NCBI RefSeq assembly: GCF_036046055.1
Contig: NZ_CP107939.1
Coordinates: 6,758,001-6,822,000 of the forward strand
Direction: 5' to 3'
DNA length: 64,000 nucleotides
Source: Nocardia sp. NBC_00403
GTDB lineage: Bacteria; Actinomycetota; Actinomycetes; Mycobacteriales; Mycobacteriaceae
Every line of letters starts with the position of its first letter. Within the stretch, counting starts at the first letter, position 1. The notes under the pieces are model-generated. The model was not told the DNA's origin. It ran no database searches and saw nothing but the letters and a program-made list of their open reading frames with translations. This document shows positions 53,637 to 62,517 of the stretch, piece by piece. The position numbers and the translations under genes are program-made.

Positions 53637-54554
53637 TCAATACTGGCCGAGCACAAGGTTCTTGGGCCTCTCCCCTGCCACGTATCGAGTGATCTCCTCG
53701 GCCGCGATCGCATAGGCGCGATCGAAGTTGCCTCGGCTGCTGCCTCCGATGTGCGGTGTCAGTAACAGACCTGGCGCCGTCCAGAGCGGGTGATCCGATG
53801 GCAATGGCTCCGGGTCGGTCACGTCCAGCGCGGCGCACAACCGGCCAGAGCTCAGCTCGGCCAGCAACGCTTCGGTATCGACCACAGGCCCTCGTGCAGC
53901 GTTCACCAGAACCGCGCCGTCGGTCATCCGGGCGAGAAACTTCGCATCCACCATGCCCACGGTTTCTGCGGTTACGGGCACCATCAAAACCACGACGTCG
54001 CATTCGCCGAGTAACTCAGGCAACTCGGCTACACCACGCACGTGGCCCCGGGCGACTGTGCCGACAAGTGTGACTGTGGTGTCGAACACCTCCAGCCGTT
54101 GCTGCAGAGTCCTCCCCAAGTCACCTGCACCTATGACGAGAATCCGCTTTCCTTGCAAACCGTCCGTCCGATGATGCGCCCAGCGGCGATCGCGTTGCGC
54201 ATCGACAAAATCCGTCAAGTCCCAATAGATCGTCAGCAGTACGCCCAAGACCCACTCAGCAACGCTGCCGCCGTGTGCTCCTCTGCCGTTGGACAACATC
54301 ACGCCATCCGGCAGCCGACCGATCCAATCCTCGGCACCGGCAGTAAGTAGTTGCACCAGTCGCAGATTCGGTAAGTCATGCATCAAATCGATCATCTCGG
54401 CAGTGCGAGCCAGGAACCGCGGCACGAGCACCTCAGCGTCGCCAGCGCCGTCCGGCAGCGGTTCCCCGGGGTCGAAACGCAGCGCCCGCACTCCGGCGAG
54501 CTGCGAGAGTACGCGCCGCCCGTTCTCATCTGGAACCAGAACAGTCACCGACAT
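53637..54554 (-). CDS. D-2-hydroxyacid dehydrogenase
   Basis: A 305-residue NAD(P)-dependent dehydrogenase: coenzyme motif LVIGAGDLGRTLQQRL, catalytic Arg in LVNAARGPVVD, Glu in DVTDPEPLP and His in TPHIGGSSRGN. It reduces a 2-keto acid to the D-hydroxy acid or the reverse. The gene follows the XRE-cupin gene convergently, so it is a separate transcript. Confidence 0.94.
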   Translation of the reverse strand: MSVTVLVPDENGRRVLSQLAGVRALRFDPGEPLPDGAGDAEVLVPRFLARTAEMIDLMHDLPNLRLVQLLTAGAEDWIGRLPDGVMLSNGRGAHGGSVAEWVLGVLLTIYWDLTDFVDAQRDRRWAHHRTDGLQGKRILVIGAGDLGRTLQQRLEVFDTTVTLVGTVARGHVRGVAELPELLGECDVVVLMVPVTAETVGMVDAKFLARMTDGAVLVNAARGPVVDTEALLAELSSGRLCAALDVTDPEPLPSDHPLWTAPGLLLTPHIGGSSRGNFDRAYAIAAEEITRYVAGERPKNLVLGQY

Positions 54555-54736
54555 GATCTACAGCGCCTTTCCTTACCGCGCAGACCTTCTACGCCTGGCA
54601 GTATCGTTCAATTTGCGCCAACAGCGTTGACGCCGAATATCACTGCTGGACTTCGCTGATGGCGCCCAGGGCTACCCGGGCTATTTCCAGCCGCCGCGGC
54701 CGCCTGCCAATCCAGGTCGTCCAGACCGGTCACGCC

Positions 54737-55546
54737 CTACTTTGCCGCGCGAACGACCTGGCGAATGATCTCTGCGACAGCCAACGGGTGGGTGACCTGT
54801 GGGACGTGAGCACCAGGGAGGGTCACGAGATCCTTTTCGAGTACTTCTGCAAGTCGCCGGGCGCCAACCACAAGGAATTCCGACGATTCGGTTCCGTGTG
54901 CAATGGTCAGGGGGACGGTCGGCTCGACGATATCCACGTTCAGCGTCGCCAAGCCCCGAAGGTCGATTCCCAAGAGAGTTTCAGCATTACCCAGCATGCG
55001 TTCGACCTGTGCGTCAGAGAGCTTGCTGTAGCCCTCCTCCCCATTCAGCAGCCGCAGCACTGCGTGCGCAGCACCGCGTAAGTCTCCATCAGCGACGTAG
55101 GGTCCCGCCGCCTCGCGCAATGGGGCGTTTGCCTGGGTCGGGTCCGGGAGCAGCGACGCCAGGAACGGTTCGTGAAGGATCGCGAGCCGGACCAGCTCGG
55201 GACGGCGCAGCACCAAAGTCAATCCGATGGCACCCCCCAGGCTGTTGGCGTACACCACCACCGGCCCGAGCCCCAACGACTCGATCAAGCCCGCGGCATC
55301 TGCCGCCTGCTCATCCATAGAAGTCGTCGTCCATCCTTCCGGGCGAGGACTCCGCGAATGGCCGCGGCGGTCATAGCTGATGACCGTGTGACTATCGGCG
55401 AGCATGGTGGCGACGGTCTCCCATGCACCCCCATCTCCGAATCCACCGGAGATGCAGAGAACGGGCGGTCCCTCACCGCGCAGCTCGTAGTAGATCTCGG
55501 CGCCGTTGACGGACGCCATGCCAGTCGAGGTAGCTACGTTGTTCAT
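54737..55546 (-). CDS. Alpha/beta hydrolase
   Basis: A 269-residue hydrolase with oxyanion-hole segment ISGGFGDGGAWE, nucleophile in VVYANSLGGAIGL (A-N-S-L-G instead of GxSxG), Asp around TIAHGTESSEF and His in PGAHVPQVTHPL. Substrate unknown. It is the third gene of the TetR, metallo-beta-lactamase-fold, hydrolase operon, 25 bases behind the second gene. Confidence 0.9.
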   Translation of the reverse strand: MNNVATSTGMASVNGAEIYYELRGEGPPVLCISGGFGDGGAWETVATMLADSHTVISYDRRGHSRSPRPEGWTTTSMDEQAADAAGLIESLGLGPVVVYANSLGGAIGLTLVLRRPELVRLAILHEPFLASLLPDPTQANAPLREAAGPYVADGDLRGAAHAVLRLLNGEEGYSKLSDAQVERMLGNAETLLGIDLRGLATLNVDIVEPTVPLTIAHGTESSEFLVVGARRLAEVLEKDLVTLPGAHVPQVTHPLAVAEIIRQVVRAAK

Positions 55547-55571
55547 GACGACTTCTCTCTATCTAGTCTTT

Positions 55572-56381
55572 TCAGAGCCCTGCGGTCTGAAGACGCTGAA
55601 GTTCCCAGGGATCATGAGCGGAAATGAGAGTGACGTCGTCACTGTGGTCGCGAACCAGCTCGCGCAGCCGCGCTTGCGTGCCCAGCCGAAGGTCGTGATG
55701 GACCTCGGCGGTGGTCTGTATATGGTTGAGCACCGGGTGCGGATGGGGGTCCGCTTGCAATTCGCGGTGGTAGTAGTACGCGTCACCGCAGTGCAGGATC
55801 CAGTTTTCACCTGTGCGAACGGCAATACCGGCGTGACCGGCGGTATGGCCTCCGAGCGGAACCATCAGAATTTCGCTGGAGAGCCCCTGCGCCTGCTGAG
55901 CAGTGAAGCCGAACCACTCGTCATTCGATTCTGGAGCATAGGAAACCCAATTCGGTCCGTGCGTCCAATGTCCAGGCCGATACCGAAAGCTCGGTGCTTC
56001 CGCGAAGGCTGCCTCTATCTCGGCTTTCAGGACATGAACCTGTGCGTCGGGAAAGTCGGGCAGACCGCCGCAGTGGTCGATATCGAGGTGAGTGAGAAAG
56101 ATATGTCGCACGTCCTTGGCAGAGAAACCCAGCTTTTCGACTTGCCTGATGGCAGTCTCTTCTTCGGACAACACCGGCTCGGCCACCGTCACCCACGCCG
56201 TTCCCAGCACTGTGTGTGGGTTGCGGATGTCCTCGAGTCCAAGTCCGGTCTCGACTAGCACCAGACCATCCGAGTCCGTCTCGACGAGAAGGCAGTGGTT
56301 CACCGCATGAGCGGTCTCCAGGCCTTCGTACGTGGGCTCAATCATGCGCACAGAGCCACAATTGAGGTGATGAATCTTCAT
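55572..56381 (-). CDS. Metallo-beta-lactamase-fold hydrolase
   Basis: A 269-residue zinc hydrolase with FLTHLDIDHCGGL (HxxxDH), LGGHTAGHAG and HCGDAYYYH, the order of zinc ligands seen in quorum-quenching lactonases and related hydrolases. The ATG starts one base past the TetR stop, with GGAGTGAG just upstream. Together with the alpha/beta hydrolase it may open and process a lactone or ester (inference). Confidence 0.9.
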   Translation of the reverse strand: MKIHHLNCGSVRMIEPTYEGLETAHAVNHCLLVETDSDGLVLVETGLGLEDIRNPHTVLGTAWVTVAEPVLSEEETAIRQVEKLGFSAKDVRHIFLTHLDIDHCGGLPDFPDAQVHVLKAEIEAAFAEAPSFRYRPGHWTHGPNWVSYAPESNDEWFGFTAQQAQGLSSEILMVPLGGHTAGHAGIAVRTGENWILHCGDAYYYHRELQADPHPHPVLNHIQTTAEVHHDLRLGTQARLRELVRDHSDDVTLISAHDPWELQRLQTAGL

Positions 56382-56382
56382 C

Positions 56383-56964
56383 TCACTCCTTTCCGTCGAC
56401 GGCTCGAGCCGCGACTTCCGCAATCTCAGTACTGACTGTCAGCACCCAGGAGACGTCGTGCTTGACCCGCGCAATGAGCAGCGCGCCCTGTAACGACGAG
56501 AGAATCAGGGCCGCAAGCCGATCGGCCGCTGAGCTCGAAACCGACTGTGAGCGCAAATAGCCGGCGAGGCCGTCCAACCAACGGGTATAGACGCTGTCGC
56601 AGGCGGTCCGGATTTGCGCACTGTCAGAGGCAGCCTCCAACGCCACAGTCGCAACCGGACAGCCTTCGCGAAACCCGGAGTCCTCGAGATTGCGGGCAAG
56701 CAAATCACACATCTGGATGATCGCCGTCCGCACGTCAGGAGCGCTCGCCAGCACGGCGCGCAGGTCCTCACCCAACCGGTCGCCGGCCAACGACACCGCT
56801 TCGGATGCCAGTTGCTCCTTACCTCCGGGGAAGTGGAAGTAGAGCGAGCCCTTGGGGGCACCACTCTGCGCAAGCACCTGGTTCAGCCCGGTCGCGTTGT
56901 AACCCTGCCGCTGGAACAAGCCGGCGGCCATGTCCAGGACCCGCTGCCTAGTGTCTTTCGCCAT
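56383..56964 (-). CDS. TetR family regulator (LmrA/YxaF-like)
   Basis: A 193-residue TetR protein with HTH (LFQRQGYNATGLNQVLAQSG, PKGSLYFHFPGGKEQLA) and a C-terminal domain with GFREGCPVATVALEAA, as in the LmrA/YxaF subgroup. The promoter region has TAGACC-type dyads like those bound by LmrA/YxaF. It is the first gene of its operon and should repress it. Confidence 0.92.
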   Translation of the reverse strand: MAKDTRQRVLDMAAGLFQRQGYNATGLNQVLAQSGAPKGSLYFHFPGGKEQLASEAVSLAGDRLGEDLRAVLASAPDVRTAIIQMCDLLARNLEDSGFREGCPVATVALEAASDSAQIRTACDSVYTRWLDGLAGYLRSQSVSSSAADRLAALILSSLQGALLIARVKHDVSWVLTVSTEIAEVAARAVDGKE

Positions 56965-56978
56965 GCGCCGATCCTAAC

Positions 56979-57018
56979 TAGACCAGTTTACATAATCAAT
57001 AGACCGGTCTCTCTATTG
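56979..57018. promoter_or_regulatory. TAGACC-type operators of the TetR-lactamase-fold operon
   Basis: TAGACCAG (56979-56986) and the palindrome AGACCGGTCT (57001-57010) lie 15-45 bases upstream of the TetR start. CAATAGA and TCTATTG (56997-57003, 57012-57018) form a wider dyad around the second site. Confidence 0.72.
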
Positions 57019-57411
57019 TGCTCGCAACGCTCATATTCATCCCGCTGTCACCAGGTCCAACGACGTCAGGAATGCGCCGATCGATGCAAGAGACAGAGCC
57101 CACCCCTCCCATCCGGAGTTGTTACCACCGGTGCGGCCGTCATGCCGCCCGTCCGAGCTCAGTGCGCAACCGCGCCAAAACAAGACAGCCCCGAGGTCAC
57201 CCGCGAACCACCGTGCCGGTTGGTCGGTATCACGACGTACAGGTGACCCCGGTCTCACACGCACCGAATTACGTACCTTCTGATCCGTGTCGGCGCTCGA
57301 ATCAACAGCGAGCCGTCGCAGGCGTTGGCCGCGGGTCGCTCAGGCCGACAAACGGGCATCACTGGGCTAACCAGCGCGATCACAAAATGCGAGTCGTCCT
57401 GCAACGGTCGA
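57019..57411. other. Gene-free stretch with a possible MFS transporter scar
   Basis: On the minus strand near 57037-57110 the frame reads GWALSLASIGAFLTSLDLVT, like the first helix of DHA2-type MFS exporters, and then stops. Nothing else is recognisable up to the next TetR gene. Confidence 0.35.
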
Positions 57412-58080
57412 CTATTTGCCTTCGGCAACCTTCGCTCGACGCCGCGCTCGTTGCTTCCGGATCGCCGTGAACCGGTTCTCGAGCCCGTCGACAAAGGCGG
57501 TCAGCACCAAGTCGAAACTCTCCGCGTCGATTTCATCGGCTTTGGCTCGCAGCAGGTGCGCTTGCTCCAGGTGTGGGTAGCGGTCCCGATACACCTGCAC
57601 ATCATCGACGAAACCGCGAGAGAACGAGCCGATCGTCGAGCCCATCACTACATACCTGGTGGCAGCTCCGATCATGGTCGCCTGCCGCGGCGGCCATCCA
57701 GCTCGCACCAGGCCGCCGTGCACTGCGTCGGCAGCACGCAGGTTCTCCTCGCGCCGACCCGGACCGGAGGCCAGGTAAGGGACGAAGTTCGGATGCGCGA
57801 CCAACGCCGCCCGGTACGAACGCGCCCATGACTCCAGCGCCGCCCGCCAGTCGTCGCCCTCGAACGCCGAGGTATCGACGCGGCTCATGATGCCACGAGC
57901 GACATCATCGAGCAGATCGTCTTTGGTCGGATAGTGGCCGTAGAGCGAAGCCGCTTGCACTCCCAACTCGGCCGCCAGCTTGCGCATCGACAGTTCGGGC
58001 AAACCGTCGCGGTCGATCATCTCCAGCGCCGTCGCTCGGATCCGTTCCCTACTCAGCAGCGGCACTCGGGGCCTGGCCAT
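57412..58080 (-). CDS. TetR family regulator of the acyl-CoA degradation operon
   Basis: A 222-residue TetR regulator beginning MARPRVPLLSRERIRATALE with HTH LSMRKLAAELGVQAASLYGH and the C-terminal region HPNFVPYLASGPGRREENLR. It diverges from the acyl-CoA dehydrogenase operon; two copies of a 15-base dyad lie between the genes. An acyl-CoA or free acid is the likely inducer (inference). Confidence 0.92.
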   Translation of the reverse strand: MARPRVPLLSRERIRATALEMIDRDGLPELSMRKLAAELGVQAASLYGHYPTKDDLLDDVARGIMSRVDTSAFEGDDWRAALESWARSYRAALVAHPNFVPYLASGPGRREENLRAADAVHGGLVRAGWPPRQATMIGAATRYVVMGSTIGSFSRGFVDDVQVYRDRYPHLEQAHLLRAKADEIDAESFDLVLTAFVDGLENRFTAIRKQRARRRAKVAEGK

Positions 58081-58139
58081 CGCACACCTCCACCCTCGAC
58101 CGCCGACATCCAACAGAACCTATCACCCAATCTTGAAAA

Positions 58140-58187
58140 CCAAACGCCGTTAGGATAACTTGACGACATAAACCTAACACTGTTTGG
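58140..58187. promoter_or_regulatory. Two inverted copies of CCWAAC-N3-GTTWGG
   Basis: CCAAACGCCGTTAGG (58140-58154) and CCTAACACTGTTTGG (58173-58187) are mirror copies of one near-palindromic site, flanked by AA and TT respectively. They cover the promoter region between the TetR gene and the first acyl-CoA dehydrogenase, 16 bases from the latter's start. Confidence 0.82.
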
Positions 58188-58202
58188 TTCAGGAGTGGAG
58201 CG

Positions 58203-59354
58203 ATGGATCTCGAACTGGGCGATACGCACAGCGAGCTGCGCAAGCTAGCCAGGTCGTGGGTAGACAAGGAAGTCGTCCCCCACGCCACGGAATGGGACCG
58301 AGCCGAGGCGGTCGACCCCGCCATCGTCGGCAGGCTCGGCGCCATGGGATTCCTCGGCATCGGAGTCTCCGAGGAGTTCGGCGGATCCGACGGTGACGCG
58401 CTGGCGTACTGCGTGCTGCTGGAAGAGCTGGGACGCGGCGACTCCGCCGTACGCGGCATCGTGTCGGTGTCGCTCGGCCTGGTCGCCAAGTCCATCGCGA
58501 CGTACGGCACCAGGGAGCAAAAGCAGCGCTTCCTGCCGCGGCTCTGCGCCGGCGAAGCATTGGGTTGCTTCGCCCTGACCGAGCCTGGTACGGGCTCCGA
58601 TGCCGCGAACCTGACCACCAAAGCCGTGCGCGACGGCAACGACTGGGTGCTGTCTGGCTCGAAGATGTTCATCACCAACGGAACTCGCGCCGACGTAGCA
58701 CTGGTCTTCGGACGCACCGGCGGACCAGGGCCCAAGGACGTCACAGCCTTCCTGGTGCCCACCGACTCCCCCGGGTTCACCGGCACTGAAATCAAGGGCA
58801 AACTCGGACTGCGCGGACAAGCAACCGCCGAGCTGACCTTCGACCAAGTCCGGGTGCCGGATTCGCTGAGACTCGGAGACGAAGGCACCGGATTCAAGAT
58901 CGCGATGGCGGCGCTGGACAAAGGCCGGATGGGCGTCGCGGCCGGATGCGTCGGCCTCGCCCAGGCCTGCCTCGAAGCTGCGGTCCGTTACGCCAGCGAG
59001 CGCGAGCAGTTCGGCAAGCCGATCGCCTCGTATCAGCTCGTACAAGAACTGCTCGCGGATATCGCCGTCGAAGTCGACGCCGCGCGGCTGCTGACCTGGC
59101 GGGTCGCCGATCTCGTCGACCGCGGCAAACCCTTCGGCACCGAGGCCTCAATGGCCAAACTGTTCGCCAGCGAGGTCGCGGTCAAGGCGGCCAACAACGC
59201 CATCCAAGTCTTCGGCGGCTACGGCTACATCGACGAATACCCCGTGTCGAAGTACCTGCGGGATGCCCGCGTCCTCACGCTTTATGAAGGCACCAGCCAA
59301 ATCCAGAAACTGCTCATCGGCCGCGCACTGACTGGCGTGAATGCCATTGTCTGA
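58203..59354 (+). CDS. Acyl-CoA dehydrogenase
   Basis: A 383-residue flavoprotein that introduces the 2,3 double bond in acyl-CoA. Signatures are CFALTEPGTGSDAANLTTKA, GSKMFITNGTRADV, and at the C-terminus QVFGGYGYIDEYPVSKYLRD and LTLYEGTSQIQ with the catalytic Glu in the common position. First gene of the operon, divergent from its TetR gene. Confidence 0.95.
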   Translation: MDLELGDTHSELRKLARSWVDKEVVPHATEWDRAEAVDPAIVGRLGAMGFLGIGVSEEFGGSDGDALAYCVLLEELGRGDSAVRGIVSVSLGLVAKSIATYGTREQKQRFLPRLCAGEALGCFALTEPGTGSDAANLTTKAVRDGNDWVLSGSKMFITNGTRADVALVFGRTGGPGPKDVTAFLVPTDSPGFTGTEIKGKLGLRGQATAELTFDQVRVPDSLRLGDEGTGFKIAMAALDKGRMGVAAGCVGLAQACLEAAVRYASEREQFGKPIASYQLVQELLADIAVEVDAARLLTWRVADLVDRGKPFGTEASMAKLFASEVAVKAANNAIQVFGGYGYIDEYPVSKYLRDARVLTLYEGTSQIQKLLIGRALTGVNAIV

Positions 59355-59367
59355 CAAGGAGAATTGA

Positions 59368-60126
59368 ATGAGTGCCCAGCTCAGGACCGCATTGGTCACC
59401 GGCTCGGCGCGCGGTATCGGCGCCGCCACCGCTGCACGATTGGCCGCCGACGGCGCCGCCGTTGCCGTCGTCGACCTCGACGAAACCGCCTGCCGAGCAA
59501 CAGCTGACGCGATCACTGCCGCAGGCGGGAGGGCGGTCGGAATCGCATGCGACGTCACCGATGAGGAACAGGTCGAGGCCGCAGTCGAACGGGCGGTGAC
59601 CGAATTCGGCTCGCTGGACATCCTCGTGAACAACGCCGGCGTACTGCGCGACAATCTGCTGTTCAAAATGTCGGTCGACGAGTGGGACACGGTCATGTCG
59701 GTCCATCTGCGCGGCGCCTTCCTGTGTAGCCGCGCTGCACAGAAGCTGATGGTCGCCCAGCGCTACGGCAAGATCGTCAACACATCGAGTGTGTCCGCCC
59801 TTGGCAACCGCGGACAAGCCAACTACGCCGCCGCCAAAGCTGGCATCCAAGGGTTGACCCGCACTCTCGCCATGGAACTCGGGCCGTACGGCATCAATGT
59901 CAACGCCGTCGCTCCCGGATTCATCGCCACCGACATGACGGGGCACACCGCCGCCCGCATCGGAGTCACCGCCGAGGAACTGCAGGCCAAGACCGCGGAA
60001 ATCACGCCGTTGCGCCGGGTCGGGCAGCCGTCGGACATAGCGAGTGTCGTCGCGTTCCTTGCCTCCGATAATGCCGCATTCGTCACCGGCCAGACCATCT
60101 ACGTCGACGGCGGCCGCCGTCTCTAA
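59368..60126 (+). CDS. SDR family 3-hydroxyacyl-CoA dehydrogenase/3-oxoacyl reductase
   Basis: A 252-residue classical SDR with coenzyme motif VTGSARGIGAA, ILVNNAGV, catalytic Ser in NTSSVSALG and YAAAK. The cofactor-selecting Asp in VVDLDE suggests NAD(H), fitting a dehydrogenase acting on 3-hydroxyacyl-CoA in the degradation pathway of this operon. AAGGAG precedes the ATG. Confidence 0.94.
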   Translation: MSAQLRTALVTGSARGIGAATAARLAADGAAVAVVDLDETACRATADAITAAGGRAVGIACDVTDEEQVEAAVERAVTEFGSLDILVNNAGVLRDNLLFKMSVDEWDTVMSVHLRGAFLCSRAAQKLMVAQRYGKIVNTSSVSALGNRGQANYAAAKAGIQGLTRTLAMELGPYGINVNAVAPGFIATDMTGHTAARIGVTAEELQAKTAEITPLRRVGQPSDIASVVAFLASDNAAFVTGQTIYVDGGRRL

Positions 60127-60148
60127 TCTGCACGACCAGGAGATATCA

Positions 60149-61306
60149 ATGCGCAGAACAGTTTTCGATGTCGATCACGAGGCGTTCCGGGAGACCATCC
60201 GGGCATTCGTCGAATCCGAGGTCGTACCGGTGTACGACAAGTGGTACGAGGACGGGATCGTGCCTCGTGACTTCTACCACAAGCTCGGCGAACTCGGCGT
60301 CTTCGGTATCGAGGTACCGAGCGAGTACGGCGGTGCGGACATCGAGTCGTTCAAATTCCAGGCCGTCATCACCGAGGAGCTCGCACGCGCAGCCGTGTCC
60401 TTCGGCGGCAGCGGAGTGCACGTTGCGCTGTGCCTTCCGTATCTGAAGACGCTGGCGACCGAGGAACAGAAACAACGCTGGTTGCCCGGATTCGTAGCCG
60501 GGGAAACCATGTTCGCCATTGCGATGACCGAACCCGGCACTGGTTCCGATCTCGCTGGAATGCGAACGACAGCGAAACTCGCCGACGACGGCACGCACTA
60601 CGTGCTGAACGGCGCCAAGACCTTCATCACCGGCGGTGTGCACGCCGACCGCGTGATCGTGTGCGCTCGCACCGCTCCCCCACGCGACGATGACCGCCGC
60701 TCGGGCATCTCGCTTCTCGTGGTGGACACCACGTCACCCGGCTACAGCGTCGGGCGCAAGCTGGACAAGCTCGGTCTCAAGGTCTCCGACACCGCCGAGC
60801 TGACCTTTACCGATGTGAAGGTGCCCGTCGAGGATCTGCTGGGGGAAGAAAACAAGGGATTCTCCTACCTCGGCCAGAATCTTCCGCAGGAGCGGCTCAG
60901 CATCGCGGTAGGCGCCTACGCCCAGGCGAAGGCCGCGGTCGGCTTCGCCCAGCAATACACACAAGACCGCGCGGTCTTCGGCAAGACGGTCGCCAGTTTC
61001 CAAAACACGAAGTTCGAACTTGCGGCCTGCCAGGCCGAGGTCGACGCCGCCGAGGCAGTAGTCGATCGGGCATTGGAAGCCCATGACCTGGGCGAGCTTT
61101 CAGCTGCCGATGCTGCCTCGGCAAAACTGTTCTGCACCGAGGTCGCATCCCGCGTGATCGACCGATGCCTGCAGCTGCACGGTGGCTACGGCTATATCAA
61201 CGAGTACCCGGTGGCCCGGCTCTATGCCGACAACCGCGTCAACCGTATCTATGGCGGCACCTCCGAGGTGATGAAGATGATCATCGCCAAGAACATGGGG
61301 CTGTAG
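60149..61306 (+). CDS. Acyl-CoA dehydrogenase, long-chain/isovaleryl type
   Basis: A 385-residue acyl-CoA dehydrogenase. It has AIAMTEPGTGSDLAGMRTTA and GAKTFITGGVHAD, but the usual catalytic site near the C-terminus is RIYGGTSEV, with Gly where Glu is common. As in long-chain and isovaleryl enzymes, the base is probably the Glu in NLPQERLSIA. The two dehydrogenases of the operon may thus have different substrates. The start ATG has AGGAG seven bases upstream. Confidence 0.95.
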   Translation: MRRTVFDVDHEAFRETIRAFVESEVVPVYDKWYEDGIVPRDFYHKLGELGVFGIEVPSEYGGADIESFKFQAVITEELARAAVSFGGSGVHVALCLPYLKTLATEEQKQRWLPGFVAGETMFAIAMTEPGTGSDLAGMRTTAKLADDGTHYVLNGAKTFITGGVHADRVIVCARTAPPRDDDRRSGISLLVVDTTSPGYSVGRKLDKLGLKVSDTAELTFTDVKVPVEDLLGEENKGFSYLGQNLPQERLSIAVGAYAQAKAAVGFAQQYTQDRAVFGKTVASFQNTKFELAACQAEVDAAEAVVDRALEAHDLGELSAADAASAKLFCTEVASRVIDRCLQLHGGYGYINEYPVARLYADNRVNRIYGGTSEVMKMIIAKNMGL

Positions 61307-61312
61307 ATAACG

Positions 61313-62509
61313 ATGAACACCGCCTATCTCGTTGCGGGAGTGCGCACCCCATTCGGCCGATACGGTGGCGCGCTGGCCTCGGTCCGGCCCGACGACCTGG
61401 CCGCTCATGTCATCGGCGAACTGACGCAACGTCTTCCGACGGTGGACTGGGCCGCAACCGATGATGTGATTCTCGGCTGCGCGAACCAGGCCGGCGAAGA
61501 TAATCGCAATATCGCCCGCATGGCGGCACTGCTCGCGGGCCTGCCAGTCGAGATCCCGGGCAGCACCGTTAATCGGCTGTGTGGGTCCGGTCTCGACGCC
61601 GTCGCAGGTGCTGCCCGAGCCGTCCGGGCAGGCGATGCGGACCTGATCATTGCCGGCGGGGTGGAGAGCATGACCCGCGCGCCCTTCGTCATGCCGAAAC
61701 CCGAGACTTCGTGGTCGCGTTCGAACGAAGTCTTCGACACTACACTCGGCTGGCGGCTCATAAACCCGCGGCTGCAGGAGCGCTACGGCACAGACTCCAT
61801 GCCACAGACCGCGCAGAACGTGGCAGCAGAGTACGACATCAATCGTGGCGACCAGGACGCGTTCGCTCTTCGCTCCCAGGAGCGGGCAGCCGCGGCACAG
61901 CGCGGCGGCCGGTTGGCCCGCGAAATCGCGCCGATCACCGTCGCGCAACGTAGAGGTGACCCGATTGTCGCCGATACCGACGAACATCCACGGTCGACTT
62001 CCCTTGCCGCCCTGGCGAAGCTGCCGTCGGTGGTCACCGGCGGCAACATCACCGCAGGCAACTCCTCCGGTCTCAACGACGGCGCGGCCGCGGTGCTGAT
62101 CGCCTCCGAGCGGGCGGTCGAACGGTACGGGCTCTCGCCGCTGGCCCGCGTCGATGCCGCGGTATCGATCGGTGTGCCCCCACGTGTCATGGGGATCGGC
62201 CCCTTCCCGGCAACCGAAAAGCTGCTCATGCGAACAAAACTCGGCATCGGCGACATCGATGTCCTCGAGGTCAACGAAGCCTTCGCGGCACAGTCGTTAG
62301 CGACGCTCCGGCAACTTGGTTTGCCTGACGACGCCGAGCACGTCAACCCCAACGGTGGCGCGATCGCCCTCGGCCACCCCCTCGGAGCCAGCGGCGCCCG
62401 GCTCGCCTTGACCGCGGCGCTCGAACTAGCCGACCGCGACGGCCGGCGCGCGATCGCGACCATGTGCATCGGCGTCGGCCAAGGCATCGCGGTATTGATA
62501 GAACGATAG
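61313..62509 (+). CDS. Acetyl-CoA acyltransferase (thiolase)
   Basis: A 398-residue degradative thiolase. Catalytic residues are visible: Cys in STVNRLCGSGLDA, His in NPNGGAIALGHPLGASG, Cys in MCIGVGQGI; SFE-like GGVESMTRAPF is also present. It cleaves 3-ketoacyl-CoA to acetyl-CoA and the shortened acyl-CoA. Six bases separate it from the preceding stop. Confidence 0.96.
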   Translation: MNTAYLVAGVRTPFGRYGGALASVRPDDLAAHVIGELTQRLPTVDWAATDDVILGCANQAGEDNRNIARMAALLAGLPVEIPGSTVNRLCGSGLDAVAGAARAVRAGDADLIIAGGVESMTRAPFVMPKPETSWSRSNEVFDTTLGWRLINPRLQERYGTDSMPQTAQNVAAEYDINRGDQDAFALRSQERAAAAQRGGRLAREIAPITVAQRRGDPIVADTDEHPRSTSLAALAKLPSVVTGGNITAGNSSGLNDGAAAVLIASERAVERYGLSPLARVDAAVSIGVPPRVMGIGPFPATEKLLMRTKLGIGDIDVLEVNEAFAAQSLATLRQLGLPDDAEHVNPNGGAIALGHPLGASGARLALTAALELADRDGRRAIATMCIGVGQGIAVLIER

Positions 62510-62517
62510 GAATTCTC

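Noticed and set aside
57037..57120. MFS exporter fragment
   Set aside because: Only one helix-like segment of about 20 residues; mentioned in the stretch but not called as a pseudogene.
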